Source of the DNA: Alphaproteobacteria bacterium
GTDB lineage: Bacteria; Pseudomonadota; Alphaproteobacteria; Caulobacterales; Caulobacteraceae
Length of the DNA: 64,000 nucleotides
Direction: 5' to 3'
Assembly: GCA_025350685.1 (NCBI GenBank)
Contig: JANXXK010000307.1
Coordinates: 1-64,000 of the forward strand
Shown here: one piece after another, positions 21,570 to 32,862 of the stretch
Layout: every line of letters starts with the position of its first letter
Position numbering within the stretch: the first letter of the stretch is position 1
Translations under genes and position numbers: made by a program
Notes under the pieces: generated by a model
Databases searched by the model: none
What the model was told of the DNA's origin: nothing
Seen by the model: only the letters and a program-made list of their open reading frames with translations

Positions 21570-21617
21570 AGCGCGTCAGGGTGAAATGGAGACCATTTCA
21601 CCCGTCCGACGTGCTCT
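21568..21617. repeat. 50-bp imperfect palindrome with perfect 11-bp stem hairpin (terminator/repetitive element)
   Basis: AGAGCGCGTCAGGGTGAAATGGAGACCATTTCACCCGTCCGACGTGCTCT; inner GGGTGAAATGG-AGA-CCATTTCACCC at 21579-21603. Confidence 0.75.
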
Positions 21618-21699
21618 AAGTGTTTGAAGATAGACCCTTCTACCCCGTCAGGGTCTAGGTGGCGTCCGCTCGCCCGCGATGGAGAGCGCGGGCGGCCAC

Positions 21700-23690
<1,991 letters not shown>

Positions 23691-23808
23691 GCAACCTAGG
23701 CCCGAAGCGGGCAGGGCGAAAGGCGGTTTTCGCGGGCTTGGACCTTAAGTCCGGCTTCACCACGTCGGCCTAGGCTCGCCCCATGCTGCGCACCCGCCTG
23801 GAGCGTCC

Positions 23809-25431
23809 ATGAACATCTCGCCGACAAGCGCCGTGGTCGCCGCCCTGCAGGCCGCGGTGGCCGACCTCATGGCCCGCGACCTGAACATGCTCGGCGAGAT
23901 CGTGGGCAAGTCTTCAGCCGTAACGCCGTCGACGGCATCGCCGACCGCCCCGGCCTCTGCGCCCTCCTCGACTCCCGCGGCCATCGCGCCGCCCAGCCCT
24001 CCGGCCGTCCCTCCGCCCAGCACGGTCGCCCAGGCCGTGACGGTCGCCCGCGCCGACGCCGCGGGACGCCAAGCCGGCCTCGCACCGCTGATGGCCGACC
24101 TCGCCCAGGTGGCCCAGAGCCCGGCCCTGCCGGTCCCGCTCAGGGCCGCCATTGGCCAGGTGTTGGCCCTGCAGACGCCTCTCTCCGGCCCGCTGAGCGC
24201 CCAGGTCGTTGCCCGCGCCGTCGCCCAGTCGGGCCTGTTTCTTGAGGCCCACCTGTCCGCCGCGAATGGAGTCGCTGCGCAAGGCGGGCCCACGCGGCCC
24301 GACCTAAAGGCCGCGCTGCTGACCCTGCAGCAGGCCCTGGCCGTGCCCGCCGCCGAAGAAGCCGCCCCGCCAGCCCAACCGCGCGCCGCCGTCGCCGTGC
24401 CGACCGCGTCGCCGACGCCGTCGCAAGCCTCGCCCACCGCCCGGACTGCGACACCGCCGGCGGCTCAATCCGCGACGGCGCAATCCCAGTCCGCCCCGTC
24501 TCAGTCTGGCCCGCCCCAGTCCGCCTCACGCCAGTCCGCCTCTCCTCAGTCGGCAGCGGTTCCGCAACCGACGCCGCCGCCCCCCGCCGCCCCGTCCGCG
24601 CCGGACCTCAAGGCCGCGGTGCAGACCCTGCAGCAGGCCCTGGCCGCGCCCGCGCAGGAGACCGCCGCCCTGCCGGCCCCCCTCAAGGCCGCGCTGGCCC
24701 AGGTGCTGGCGCCGCCGCCCCTCGTGCCGGGCGCGCCGCCGGCCCAGACCTTCGCCAAGGCCGCCGCCCAGCTGGCCACGCTGCTTGAGGCCTATCTCGC
24801 CGCGCCGCAGGAGGAGACCACGCCGGAGGTCAGGGCGGCGCTACAGACCCTGCAGCAAGCCCTGGCTGCGCCCGAACCGGACAAGCCCACGCTCCCGCCC
24901 CGCGCCGCAGGGCCGTCGCCACCGGCGCGTGACGGCGCTACGACCGCTCAGGCCGCCGCCCGCTCGAGCCTGCCCGAACACGCCGACGCCCAGACGATCG
25001 CCCAGGTGCTCAGCCGCGGCGTCGATCAGGCGCTGGCGCGGCAGACCCTGCACCAGCTGGCCTCTCTGCCGGACGGGCCGAACCAGGCCTGGATGTTCGA
25101 GCTGCCGGTCGCCACGCCTGGGGGCGCCGCCGTCGCCCAGTTCCAGATCGATCACAACGGCGGCTCGGCCGCGGGCGGCGAGGGCGACGCCGGCTGGCGG
25201 GTGCGGTTCTCCATCGACATCGAGCCCCTGGGCCCGGTCCACGTCCACCTGAACGCCGGGGGCGAGCGCGCCGCGGTCACCGTGTGGGCCGAGCGACCGG
25301 ACGGCCTCACCCGCCTGCGCAGCCTGGGCGGCGAGCTGGCCCGGGCGCTCCCGGCCGACGTCCGATTCCAGGGCGGCTCACCGCGCAAGGCCGCGCCCAG
25401 GCCCGGCCGTTTCGTGGACCAGACCTCGTGA
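23809..25431 (+). CDS. flagellar hook-length control protein FliK-like
   Basis: Long Ala/Pro/Gln-rich N-terminus and FliK C-domain-like WRVRFSIDIEPLGPVHVHLNAGGERAAVTVWAERPDGLTRLRSLGGELARAL. Confidence 0.75.
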   Translation: MNISPTSAVVAALQAAVADLMARDLNMLGEIVGKSSAVTPSTASPTAPASAPSSTPAAIAPPSPPAVPPPSTVAQAVTVARADAAGRQAGLAPLMADLAQVAQSPALPVPLRAAIGQVLALQTPLSGPLSAQVVARAVAQSGLFLEAHLSAANGVAAQGGPTRPDLKAALLTLQQALAVPAAEEAAPPAQPRAAVAVPTASPTPSQASPTARTATPPAAQSATAQSQSAPSQSGPPQSASRQSASPQSAAVPQPTPPPPAAPSAPDLKAAVQTLQQALAAPAQETAALPAPLKAALAQVLAPPPLVPGAPPAQTFAKAAAQLATLLEAYLAAPQEETTPEVRAALQTLQQALAAPEPDKPTLPPRAAGPSPPARDGATTAQAAARSSLPEHADAQTIAQVLSRGVDQALARQTLHQLASLPDGPNQAWMFELPVATPGGAAVAQFQIDHNGGSAAGGEGDAGWRVRFSIDIEPLGPVHVHLNAGGERAAVTVWAERPDGLTRLRSLGGELARALPADVRFQGGSPRKAAPRPGRFVDQTS

Positions 25432-25441
25432 GCGGCGCCCC

Positions 25442-25747
25442 ATGAGCGGAATTGGCAAGATCCCGCTGGCCGTCGCCCTGCGTTATGATGCGATGAAGGC
25501 GACGCGCGCACCCCGCGTGGTGGCTGTCGGCCGCGGCGAACTCGGCCGCAAGATCATCGAGACCGCCGAGGAACACGGCATCCCGCTGGAGACCAACGCC
25601 CCGCTGGCCGAGGCCCTCTCCGGCGTCGAGCTCGAGACCGAGATTCCGATTGAGCTCTATGAGGCGATCGGGACGATTCTGGCCTTCATCCTGCGCGCCT
25701 CGGTGCTGCCCACCGACACGCCCCGCGCCACAACCCTGCGGCCCTAG
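25442..25747 (+). CDS. FlhB-like C-terminal domain protein (EscU/YscU/HrcU switch family)
   Basis: 101 aa; IPLAVALRYDAMKATRAPRVVAVGRGELGRKIIETAEEHGIPLETNAPLAEALSGVELETEIPIELYEAIGTILAFIL aligns by eye with FlhB after the NPTH site. Confidence 0.82.
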   Translation: MSGIGKIPLAVALRYDAMKATRAPRVVAVGRGELGRKIIETAEEHGIPLETNAPLAEALSGVELETEIPIELYEAIGTILAFILRASVLPTDTPRATTLRP

Positions 25748-25847
25748 CCGGCGAGCTTCGGGTGCAGCCGGACCTCGACCCGTTCAGCCGCCGTTCAGCG
25801 GAGCCGGGCGAGACATGCTAGGTTGGCCGCAACCCGGAGGACCGCCC

Positions 25848-26231
25848 ATGAAGACCGCCCTAACCCTGATCGGCGCGGCAAGTGCGCTCATCCTCGCCCT
25901 GCCGGTGCAGGCCCAGCCCGCCCAAACCAAGCCAACCCAGTCGAGTTGCTTCCGCACCAGCGAGATGCGCAACCACACGACCGACGGCGACAAGACGCTC
26001 TATTTTGACGTCGGCGGCCGCTCGGTCTGGCGCGCCCAGATGAGCAACGGCTGCTTCGCCGGGTCCACCTCCTCGGACCCGATCGTGCTGCTCGACCGCG
26101 TCGGCTCGGGCCGCGTCTGCAGCGCCATCGAGCTGGACGTGTCGTCGAACGGCAACCGCTGCATCGTCAGCAGCCTGGCCAAGCTGACCCCCGAAGAGGT
26201 CGCCGCCCTGCCGAAGAAGACGAAGCCGTAG
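25848..26231 (+). CDS. secreted hypothetical protein
   Basis: [26 protein letters not shown] signal peptide; start trimmed from the 25650 ORF. Confidence 0.65.
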   Translation: MKTALTLIGAASALILALPVQAQPAQTKPTQSSCFRTSEMRNHTTDGDKTLYFDVGGRSVWRAQMSNGCFAGSTSSDPIVLLDRVGSGRVCSAIELDVSSNGNRCIVSSLAKLTPEEVAALPKKTKP

Positions 26232-26278
26232 CCGGCTGGGGACTGTCCCTCGTCCTGAGTTCGATGTAGGCGAGGCCC

Positions 26279-27298
26279 ATGCATCTCGCCCGCTTCAATC
26301 CTGTACGGTTCGCCCATCTGCCCACGCCGCTGGAGCCCTTGCCCAGGCTCACCGAGGCGCTCGCGACCGCCGGCGGTGGCGGACCGAACCTGTGGATCAA
26401 GCGCGACGACTGCACCGGCCTGGCCGGCGGCGGCAACAAGACCCGCAAGCTGGAGTATCTGCTGGGCGACGCGCTGGCCAACGACGCCACCGCCTTGATC
26501 ACCCAGGGCGCGGTGCAGTCCAACCACGTCCGCCAGACCGCCGCCGCTGCGGCCATGTTCGGCATGGCCTGCGAGGTGATCCTCGAGGAACGCACCGGCT
26601 CCAACGCGGCCGACTACACCCTGTCCGGCAACGTCCTGCTTGACGAACTCCTCGGGGCGAACATCCGCCGGGTCCCCGGCGGCACCGACATGAACGCCCA
26701 GCTCGCGCAGGTCGCCGCCGAGGTCGCCGCAGCCGGCGGCCGACCCTACGTCATCCCCGGCGGCGGCTCCAATGTCATCGGCGCGCTCGGCTACGTCGAA
26801 TGCGCCATGGAGCTGGTTAGCCAGGCCAATGAGGCGGGCCTGGAGATCGACCGCATCGTCACCGCCACCGGCAGCGCCGGCACCCACGCGGGCCTGGTGG
26901 CTGGCATCGCGGTGATGGGCGCCGACATCCCCATCCTCGGCATCGGCGTGCGCGCGCCCAAGGACGTGCAGGAGGCCAATGTCTTCAAGCTGGCCCAGGA
27001 GACCGCCGACCTGCTGGGCCACAAGGACCGCGTCACCCGCGACCTGGTGGTCGCCGACTGCGACTATGTCGGCGCGGGCTACGGCCTGGTCGACGAGGCG
27101 GTGATCGACGCGCTGAAGCTCGCCGCCCGCACCGACGCGATCCTTCTCGACCCGGTCTACACGGGCAAGGCGATGAAGGGGCTTATCGCCCTCTCCAGGA
27201 AAGGCGCGTTCGACGGGGAGACGGTGGTCTTCCTGCACACCGGCGGCGCCCAGGGCCTGTTCGGCTACCAGACCATCATGGACGGCCACCTCGGATGA
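26279..27298 (+). CDS. D-cysteine desulfhydrase / L-cysteate sulfo-lyase-like PLP enzyme
   Basis: [89 protein letters not shown] deaminase/DcyD/CuyA family. Confidence 0.88.
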   Translation: MHLARFNPVRFAHLPTPLEPLPRLTEALATAGGGGPNLWIKRDDCTGLAGGGNKTRKLEYLLGDALANDATALITQGAVQSNHVRQTAAAAAMFGMACEVILEERTGSNAADYTLSGNVLLDELLGANIRRVPGGTDMNAQLAQVAAEVAAAGGRPYVIPGGGSNVIGALGYVECAMELVSQANEAGLEIDRIVTATGSAGTHAGLVAGIAVMGADIPILGIGVRAPKDVQEANVFKLAQETADLLGHKDRVTRDLVVADCDYVGAGYGLVDEAVIDALKLAARTDAILLDPVYTGKAMKGLIALSRKGAFDGETVVFLHTGGAQGLFGYQTIMDGHLG

Positions 27299-28038
27299 GC
27301 GAAGAGCCGGATGCCAACTCCTCCCTGCCCACCCCGTCTTTAGTGTTGGGCGTCCTCGGCGGCATGGGGCCGGCGGCGACGCTGGAGTTCCTGCAGAACC
27401 TCCAGGCCTTCACCCCGGCCAAGGGCGACTCAGACCACATCCGCGTGCTGATGGACCTCAATCCCAACGTCCCCGACCGCAACATGACCGGCACGGCGGC
27501 CGGCGTGGTGCTGGCCGAGATGGCCGGCGCGCTGGCCGGCGCGGGCGCCCAGGTGCTGGCCATGCCCTGCAACACCGCCCACGCCCACGCCGACCTGATC
27601 CAGCGCGCCTCTGGCCTGCCGCTGATCGACCTGATCGGCGAAGGCGCCAAGGCCGCCCGCCAGTCGGGCGCGCGGCGCGTCGGCGTGCTCGGCACCAAGG
27701 GCGCGCTGCGTCTCTACCGCGAATACCTCGCCGCCCAGGCGCTCGGCCTCGTCAGCCTCGAGCCCGAGCGGCAGGAGGAGTTCATGGCCACGATCTACAA
27801 GATCAAGTCCGGCGACACGGGCCCGGCGGTGCGCAAGGAGATGGCCGGCTTCGCCATGGACCTGATCGGTGGCGGGGCGGAAGCCATCATCGCCGGCTGC
27901 ACCGAGGCGCCCCTGGTGATCGGCCCCGCCGACCTGAAGGTCGAGTTCATCGATCCCGGTGAGCTGCTCGCGCGGCGCTGTGTGGCGGTCTGCCTCGGCC
28001 TTGAATCCGCCCCTACTGTGCTGGACGCTCGAACCTGA
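27295..28038 (+). CDS. aspartate/glutamate racemase family protein
   Basis: [44 protein letters not shown]: paired catalytic Cys motifs; ATGA overlap with the upstream gene. Confidence 0.88.
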   Translation: MSEEPDANSSLPTPSLVLGVLGGMGPAATLEFLQNLQAFTPAKGDSDHIRVLMDLNPNVPDRNMTGTAAGVVLAEMAGALAGAGAQVLAMPCNTAHAHADLIQRASGLPLIDLIGEGAKAARQSGARRVGVLGTKGALRLYREYLAAQALGLVSLEPERQEEFMATIYKIKSGDTGPAVRKEMAGFAMDLIGGGAEAIIAGCTEAPLVIGPADLKVEFIDPGELLARRCVAVCLGLESAPTVLDART

Positions 28039-28769
28039 TGAGCTTGGCTGGGGGGCGGTCGATGCGGCGCTGGATTGTGGTTGTCGGGGTGAGCGGACTG
28101 GTGGCGGGCGCCCTTCTGGCGAGCATGGCGATCGGCCAGCCCGCCGGGCCGCAGAGGATTTTCACCCAGCTGTTCATCAGCCCCTGCGGCGAGCCCTATC
28201 GCGCCGGACCCGGCGATCCCTATCCGGTGGACCTGTGGTTCAAGCAGGCCGACCTCAACCACGACGGGGCGATCGACAAGGCCGAGTTCCGCGCCGACCA
28301 CATGGGCTTCTTTGACGCCCTCGACGCCGACGGCAACGGCGTCCTCGATAGCACTGAGATCAGCTTCTACGAGAACAAGGTGGCCCCCGACGTCCTGCAC
28401 AACGAACGCTTCGGCGCCCTGACCGGTGGCGGGCTGATCCGGGTTCAGCTCCAGAGGGGGCCCAACGCTGAGCAGAACGGAACGGCCCACGGCCCCTCCG
28501 GCCCGGCCCCCGACCTCGGCGCGCGCCGGCATGCCCCCGCCATCCCGCTGGAGGGCGCGGCGCCGTTCAATTTCCTGCGTGAGCCCGAACCGGTGCTGGC
28601 CGCCGACGCCAATATCGATGGCCGGGTCACCAAGGCGGAGTTCCTCGACGCCGCTGACCGCCGCTTCAAGCGCCTGGACAAGAACGGCGACGGCAAGCTG
28701 ACGCCGGAAGAACTGCCGATGACCGTCAGCCAGGCCGAAACCGCCGGCGGCAAGCGCGGCAAGCGCTAG
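28038..28769 (+). CDS. EF-hand domain protein with signal peptide
   Basis: DLNHDGAIDKAEF, DADGNGVLDSTEI, DANIDGRVTKAEF, DKNGDGKLTPEEL. Confidence 0.82.
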   Translation: MSLAGGRSMRRWIVVVGVSGLVAGALLASMAIGQPAGPQRIFTQLFISPCGEPYRAGPGDPYPVDLWFKQADLNHDGAIDKAEFRADHMGFFDALDADGNGVLDSTEISFYENKVAPDVLHNERFGALTGGGLIRVQLQRGPNAEQNGTAHGPSGPAPDLGARRHAPAIPLEGAAPFNFLREPEPVLAADANIDGRVTKAEFLDAADRRFKRLDKNGDGKLTPEELPMTVSQAETAGGKRGKR

Positions 28770-28778
28770 ATGCGCCGC

Positions 28779-29135
28779 CTATTTTCGGTTGTCGGCCGCG
28801 GCCCGCACCTTGGCGTTGGAGTCGGCGAGCGTCGCATCGGGGATCGCGGCAAGCTTGCTGGTGTCGATCACCGGCGGCGGCGCGTTGGGATCGAGGACCA
28901 CGCTCGGTAGCGTCGGCCGCGCGCGCAGGGCGGCCAGGTCACTCAGGTGCTGCTCGGACTGCGCCCGGGCCTGCAGGGCCGACAGCTCGTTGGTCAGCGC
29001 GATGTCGCGCTGACGCGCGGCGGCCTCGGCGGCGACACGCTCGGCGTCGTTCGCCTGGGTCAGGGCGCGGTAGTCCTGCGCCTGCGCAGCGCCGGCCACG
29101 CAACTCAACGCCAGGATCGGGATCAGCGCGCGCAT
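28779..29135 (-). CDS. secreted hypothetical protein
   Basis: 118 aa, MRALIPILALSCVAGAAQAQ signal peptide. Confidence 0.6.
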   Translation of the reverse strand: MRALIPILALSCVAGAAQAQDYRALTQANDAERVAAEAAARQRDIALTNELSALQARAQSEQHLSDLAALRARPTLPSVVLDPNAPPPVIDTSKLAAIPDATLADSNAKVRAAADNRK

Positions 29136-29190
29136 GGTCGGGCTCCTTGCTCGGCCCCCGCCGATATGTGGGGTCTCTCAGGGCCCGCGG

Positions 29191-29748
29191 CTACTCTTTG
29201 CGTTCCACATGGAACCGCGCCAGTTCCTGTTTCGGCGCGACCCACTCGGGGCTGAGCTCCAGGGCCTTCTGGTAGTCGAAATAGGCCGACTTCACGTCGT
29301 CCAGCCCCTCATAGGCCAGCGCGCGGTTGTAGTAGACTTTGGCCGGCTCCTCGGTGCCCAGAGCGATGGCCTTGTTCAGGTCGATCAGGCTTGCCGCATA
29401 GCGGTGGTCGCCGATCGCCGCGGCGCCGCGGTTCACATAGGCCTCGCCCATCCTTGGCTCCATATGCACGGCGGCGTCAAAGTCCTTGGTGGCGGCGTTC
29501 CAGTCCAGCCGGCGCAGCTTCAGCACGCCGCGGTTCACATAGGTGCCGGCCTTGTCGCGGATGCTGAGCTGTTCGTTTTCCAGCGCCTCGGTGCAGGTGC
29601 GCTCGAAGCGCAGCTCGGCCTTGCCGGCGAGCGCGGCCTTCGAGCAGGCCTCGGCCAGGCCGCCGCCGATCACCGTCACCGCCGCCTGCGCCTGGGTCGC
29701 CGCCAACAAGGCCGCAACCGCCGCCGCGCATGCCATCAGCCGCTTCAT
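29191..29748 (-). CDS. TPR-repeat secreted protein
   Basis: MKRLMACAAAVAALLAATQAQA signal; AGTYVNRGVLKLRRLDWNAATKDFDAAVHMEP, AKVYYNRALAYEGLDDVKSAYFDYQKALELSP. Confidence 0.8.
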   Translation of the reverse strand: MKRLMACAAAVAALLAATQAQAAVTVIGGGLAEACSKAALAGKAELRFERTCTEALENEQLSIRDKAGTYVNRGVLKLRRLDWNAATKDFDAAVHMEPRMGEAYVNRGAAAIGDHRYAASLIDLNKAIALGTEEPAKVYYNRALAYEGLDDVKSAYFDYQKALELSPEWVAPKQELARFHVERKE

Positions 29749-29882
29749 CGGGTTCGCTCCTGCCTCCGGCGGCGGTGGACGCCTGCGTGCCGGAGTTCCT
29801 GGGCCGAGAGTCCTCCCGAGCCCCTCGGCTGTCAACGCCAAGCTGACCCAAGGTCAGGCAGCCCAGACATCGGGAGGCGGGA

Positions 29883-30824
29883 TCAGGCGATGACCGGCGA
29901 GGCGCTCCGCCGCCGGACCAGTTCACGGTGCAGGATGTAGACCCCGCTGGCGGCCACCACCAGCGCGCCGGCCAGCGTCGCGGCGTGCGGCAGCTCCCCC
30001 CATATCAGGAAGCCCAGGCCGGTGGCCCAGACCAGCTGGATGTAGTCGAACGGGGCCACGACGCCGACGGGAGCCACCCGCAGCGCCTCGGTGAGCAGCA
30101 GTTGCCCCACCCCGCCGACCAGCCCGCCGACCACCAGCAGGCTCAGGGTGAGGGCGTCGGGAACCACCCAATGGAATGCCGAGCCCACCAGCCCCAGGGC
30201 CGCACCGGCCAGGGTGAAATAGAAGACGATGGTCGGACCCTTCTCGGTGGCCATCTGGCGAATGGCGACCACCGCGCCGGCTGTCGAGATCGCCCCGCCC
30301 AGCGCCAGCGCCACGCCGATCAGGTTCATCTGCCCGGGCTCGGGCCGCACCATGATCAGCACGCCGATGAAGCCCACCACCACCGCGCCCCAGCGGTGCC
30401 AGCCGACCGCCTCGCGCAGGATCAGCGCGGACAGCGCGGTCATGAACAAGGGCGAGGCGAAGTTCAGCGCCGTGGCCTCGGTGAGCCTGAGGTGCTGCAG
30501 CGCCGAGAACCCGCAGGTCATGCCGATCACCCCGATGCCGCTACGCACCAGGTGGCCGACCGGCCGCTGGGTCCTGAGCACCCGAAAACCCGTCGTGCGC
30601 CAGACGTAGAGGAACAGCGGCACGAAGGCGAAGATGTTGCGGAAGGCGATGATCTCGAACACGGGCACGCCGTGCTGGCCGGTCCACTTCACAATCGCCG
30701 CGAGCACCGCCATGCAGGCCATGGCCGCCACCCGATAGGCGATGCCCAGCGCGTTGTGCTGCGGCGGCATGTCGAGGGCGGGGGGAGGCGAGGGGCTCAC
30801 GGCGGGCGGTTTGGGCAGGGTCAC
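29883..30824 (-). CDS. DMT/EamA family transporter
   Basis: Ten-TM-like hydrophobic protein; VKWTGQHGVPVFEIIAFRNIFAFVPLFLY, FASPLFMTALSALILREAVGWHRWGAVVVGFIGVLIMVRP. Confidence 0.87.
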   Translation of the reverse strand: MTLPKPPAVSPSPPPALDMPPQHNALGIAYRVAAMACMAVLAAIVKWTGQHGVPVFEIIAFRNIFAFVPLFLYVWRTTGFRVLRTQRPVGHLVRSGIGVIGMTCGFSALQHLRLTEATALNFASPLFMTALSALILREAVGWHRWGAVVVGFIGVLIMVRPEPGQMNLIGVALALGGAISTAGAVVAIRQMATEKGPTIVFYFTLAGAALGLVGSAFHWVVPDALTLSLLVVGGLVGGVGQLLLTEALRVAPVGVVAPFDYIQLVWATGLGFLIWGELPHAATLAGALVVAASGVYILHRELVRRRSASPVIA

Positions 30825-30849
30825 CCCGCGCTTTCCGGGATGACAGCGG

Positions 30850-32751
30850 CTATTTTCCGTCGACCGAGAAGGCCAGCAGCACGTTGACGCCGTTGGAGCC
30901 GACCCCGGCGGCGCCGTTGTTGCCGCTGGTCACGAAGACCATCCCGTGGGCGATCGTTGGGCCCATGCCGTCGATGCCGCCGCCGGGCTGGCCCTTGATG
31001 CCATTGAGCGTGTCGTAGGTCTGGGCGGTGGTCGAATACGCCCAGACGATCTTGCCGGTCTTGGCGTCATAGGCGCGGAACCAGCCGTCCAGCGCGCCTT
31101 CGAACACCAAGCCCGGGATGATCGCCGGGGCCGCCGACTGCGCGCGCATGCAGGCCGAGGGCTTGGCCTTGTCGGCGCCGTAGTGGCAGGGCGCGGCCGG
31201 CGACGGCGTGCCCCACAGAATGGCGCCCGTGGCGGGGTTGAGGGCGTAGAGGCCGGACTTGGCCGCCCGTGCGCGCATGAACAGGGGGACCAGGTCGGAG
31301 ATCGGCACATAGACGGCCGCCTCGTCCGCGCCGATCCCCCATTCCACCCCGCCGAGCGCCGAGCCGACGCCCACCTGGGTCTTCCAGACGAGCGCGCCGT
31401 CGTCGGGGTTGACGCCATAGACGATGCCCGACTTCTGCCCGGCCACCAGCACCTGCTTGCCGCCCTTCAGCGTCATCAGGATGGGCGTTGCGCCGAAGTC
31501 GTAGTCCGGGCCCATCGGCGTCGGGCAATTGCCGGAGGCCGACTGCGGGCCGCAGCCCATGACGAAGTTGTCGTTCTGCGTCACCTGCCTCCGCCAGCGG
31601 ACCTTGCCGGTGGCGATCTCCAGCGCGACGATGGCGTCGTCGCCGCCGGTAGTGACGTCGGTGTAGCTGTCGCCGGTGACCACGTAGACGAGGCCCCGCT
31701 TCAGATCGATCGAAGGCGCCGCCCAGATCGCCGCCCCGGCCGGGCCGCTCACCTTCAGCCCGCTGTCCTTCTCGCGGACCACCCGGGTGGGCTCGTCGAT
31801 CATCGAGGTCTTCCACAAGAGCTTGCCGGTCTTCAGGTCCAGCGCCGCGATCGAGCCCCGGAAGCTGCAGCAGGCGTAGGCCTTGCTCATCGCAAAAGCC
31901 TCCTCGATCGAGGAGATCGGCACCAGCAGCTTGTCGCCGGCCACCACTGGCGCCCCGGTCAGCACCGAGGCGGTGTGGGTTTCGATCCGCGGCGTGCGCC
32001 AGATTTCCTTGCCGGTCTGCGCGTCGAAGGCGCGCACCAGCCGATCGCTCTGGCCGACCACGGTCAGCCAGCCCGAGGGCGAGATCGGCGACTTGATGAC
32101 CAGCGGCGTGGTGCGTGACACCAGATCGTCGACGCTCCAGTGGACGCAGCCGGTCTTGGCGTCCATCGCGTAGAACTTGCCCGAGCGGTTGGTGACGAAC
32201 AGCCAGTCACCGACCACCGTCGGCTGGCCGCCCCCGGTCATCGAGAACGACCACTTCAGCTTCAGCCGCGGCAGGTCGGCCGCCGTCAGGCCGGGCTTCT
32301 TCTGGAAGCGGCTGGAGCGGTCGTCGATGCCCATGCTCGCCCAGTCGCCGGGCGCGGCGCTGATCGGCGGGTTGGTCGCACACTTGGGGTCGGGCGCGCT
32401 GGGGCCCTGCACGGCCACCTGCGGCATCTCCGAGTCGTCGCCGCCGCGCGCCGCCGTCAGGAACAGCGCCACCGCATGGATGTCGCCCGCGCTCATGCCC
32501 TGGGCCATCGGCGCCATGACGCCACCGGTCAGCGCGCGCTCGATGTCGGCGGCCGGCCGCTGGGCCAGCGCGTCGCGGGTCGGGGCGCGCTCGATCGCCG
32601 GCTCATGGCAGCTCTTGCAGCGGGTCTTGAAGATCGAGGCGCCGGGCGACGCCTGGGCGTGCGCCTGGCCCGCGAGAGTCACGGCCGCGAGGCCGGCGAG
32701 AGCAAGGCTGGAAAGCCCAAATCGTGCAAACCGGGAACCAACTGAGCGCAT
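30850..32751 (-). CDS. PQQ-dependent beta-propeller dehydrogenase with cytochrome c domain (polyvinyl-alcohol dehydrogenase-like)
   Basis: Signal peptide; IFKTRCKSCHEPAIER heme c; repeated AxDxxTGKxxW blades; YACCSFRGSIAALDLKTGKLLWK vicinal Cys-Cys; GDSYTDV. Confidence 0.85.
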   Translation of the reverse strand: MRSVGSRFARFGLSSLALAGLAAVTLAGQAHAQASPGASIFKTRCKSCHEPAIERAPTRDALAQRPAADIERALTGGVMAPMAQGMSAGDIHAVALFLTAARGGDDSEMPQVAVQGPSAPDPKCATNPPISAAPGDWASMGIDDRSSRFQKKPGLTAADLPRLKLKWSFSMTGGGQPTVVGDWLFVTNRSGKFYAMDAKTGCVHWSVDDLVSRTTPLVIKSPISPSGWLTVVGQSDRLVRAFDAQTGKEIWRTPRIETHTASVLTGAPVVAGDKLLVPISSIEEAFAMSKAYACCSFRGSIAALDLKTGKLLWKTSMIDEPTRVVREKDSGLKVSGPAGAAIWAAPSIDLKRGLVYVVTGDSYTDVTTGGDDAIVALEIATGKVRWRRQVTQNDNFVMGCGPQSASGNCPTPMGPDYDFGATPILMTLKGGKQVLVAGQKSGIVYGVNPDDGALVWKTQVGVGSALGGVEWGIGADEAAVYVPISDLVPLFMRARAAKSGLYALNPATGAILWGTPSPAAPCHYGADKAKPSACMRAQSAAPAIIPGLVFEGALDGWFRAYDAKTGKIVWAYSTTAQTYDTLNGIKGQPGGGIDGMGPTIAHGMVFVTSGNNGAAGVGSNGVNVLLAFSVDGK

Positions 32752-32862
32752 ATCGAAACCCCCGTACCGCTTCTTCTTGTTCAGGCGGGCCGCACAATGC
32801 CCGCGAAAAAGGGCGCGGTCACCTGTCGGCGCCGTGCCCTTGTCGTCTTCGCAGAGGTCCCC

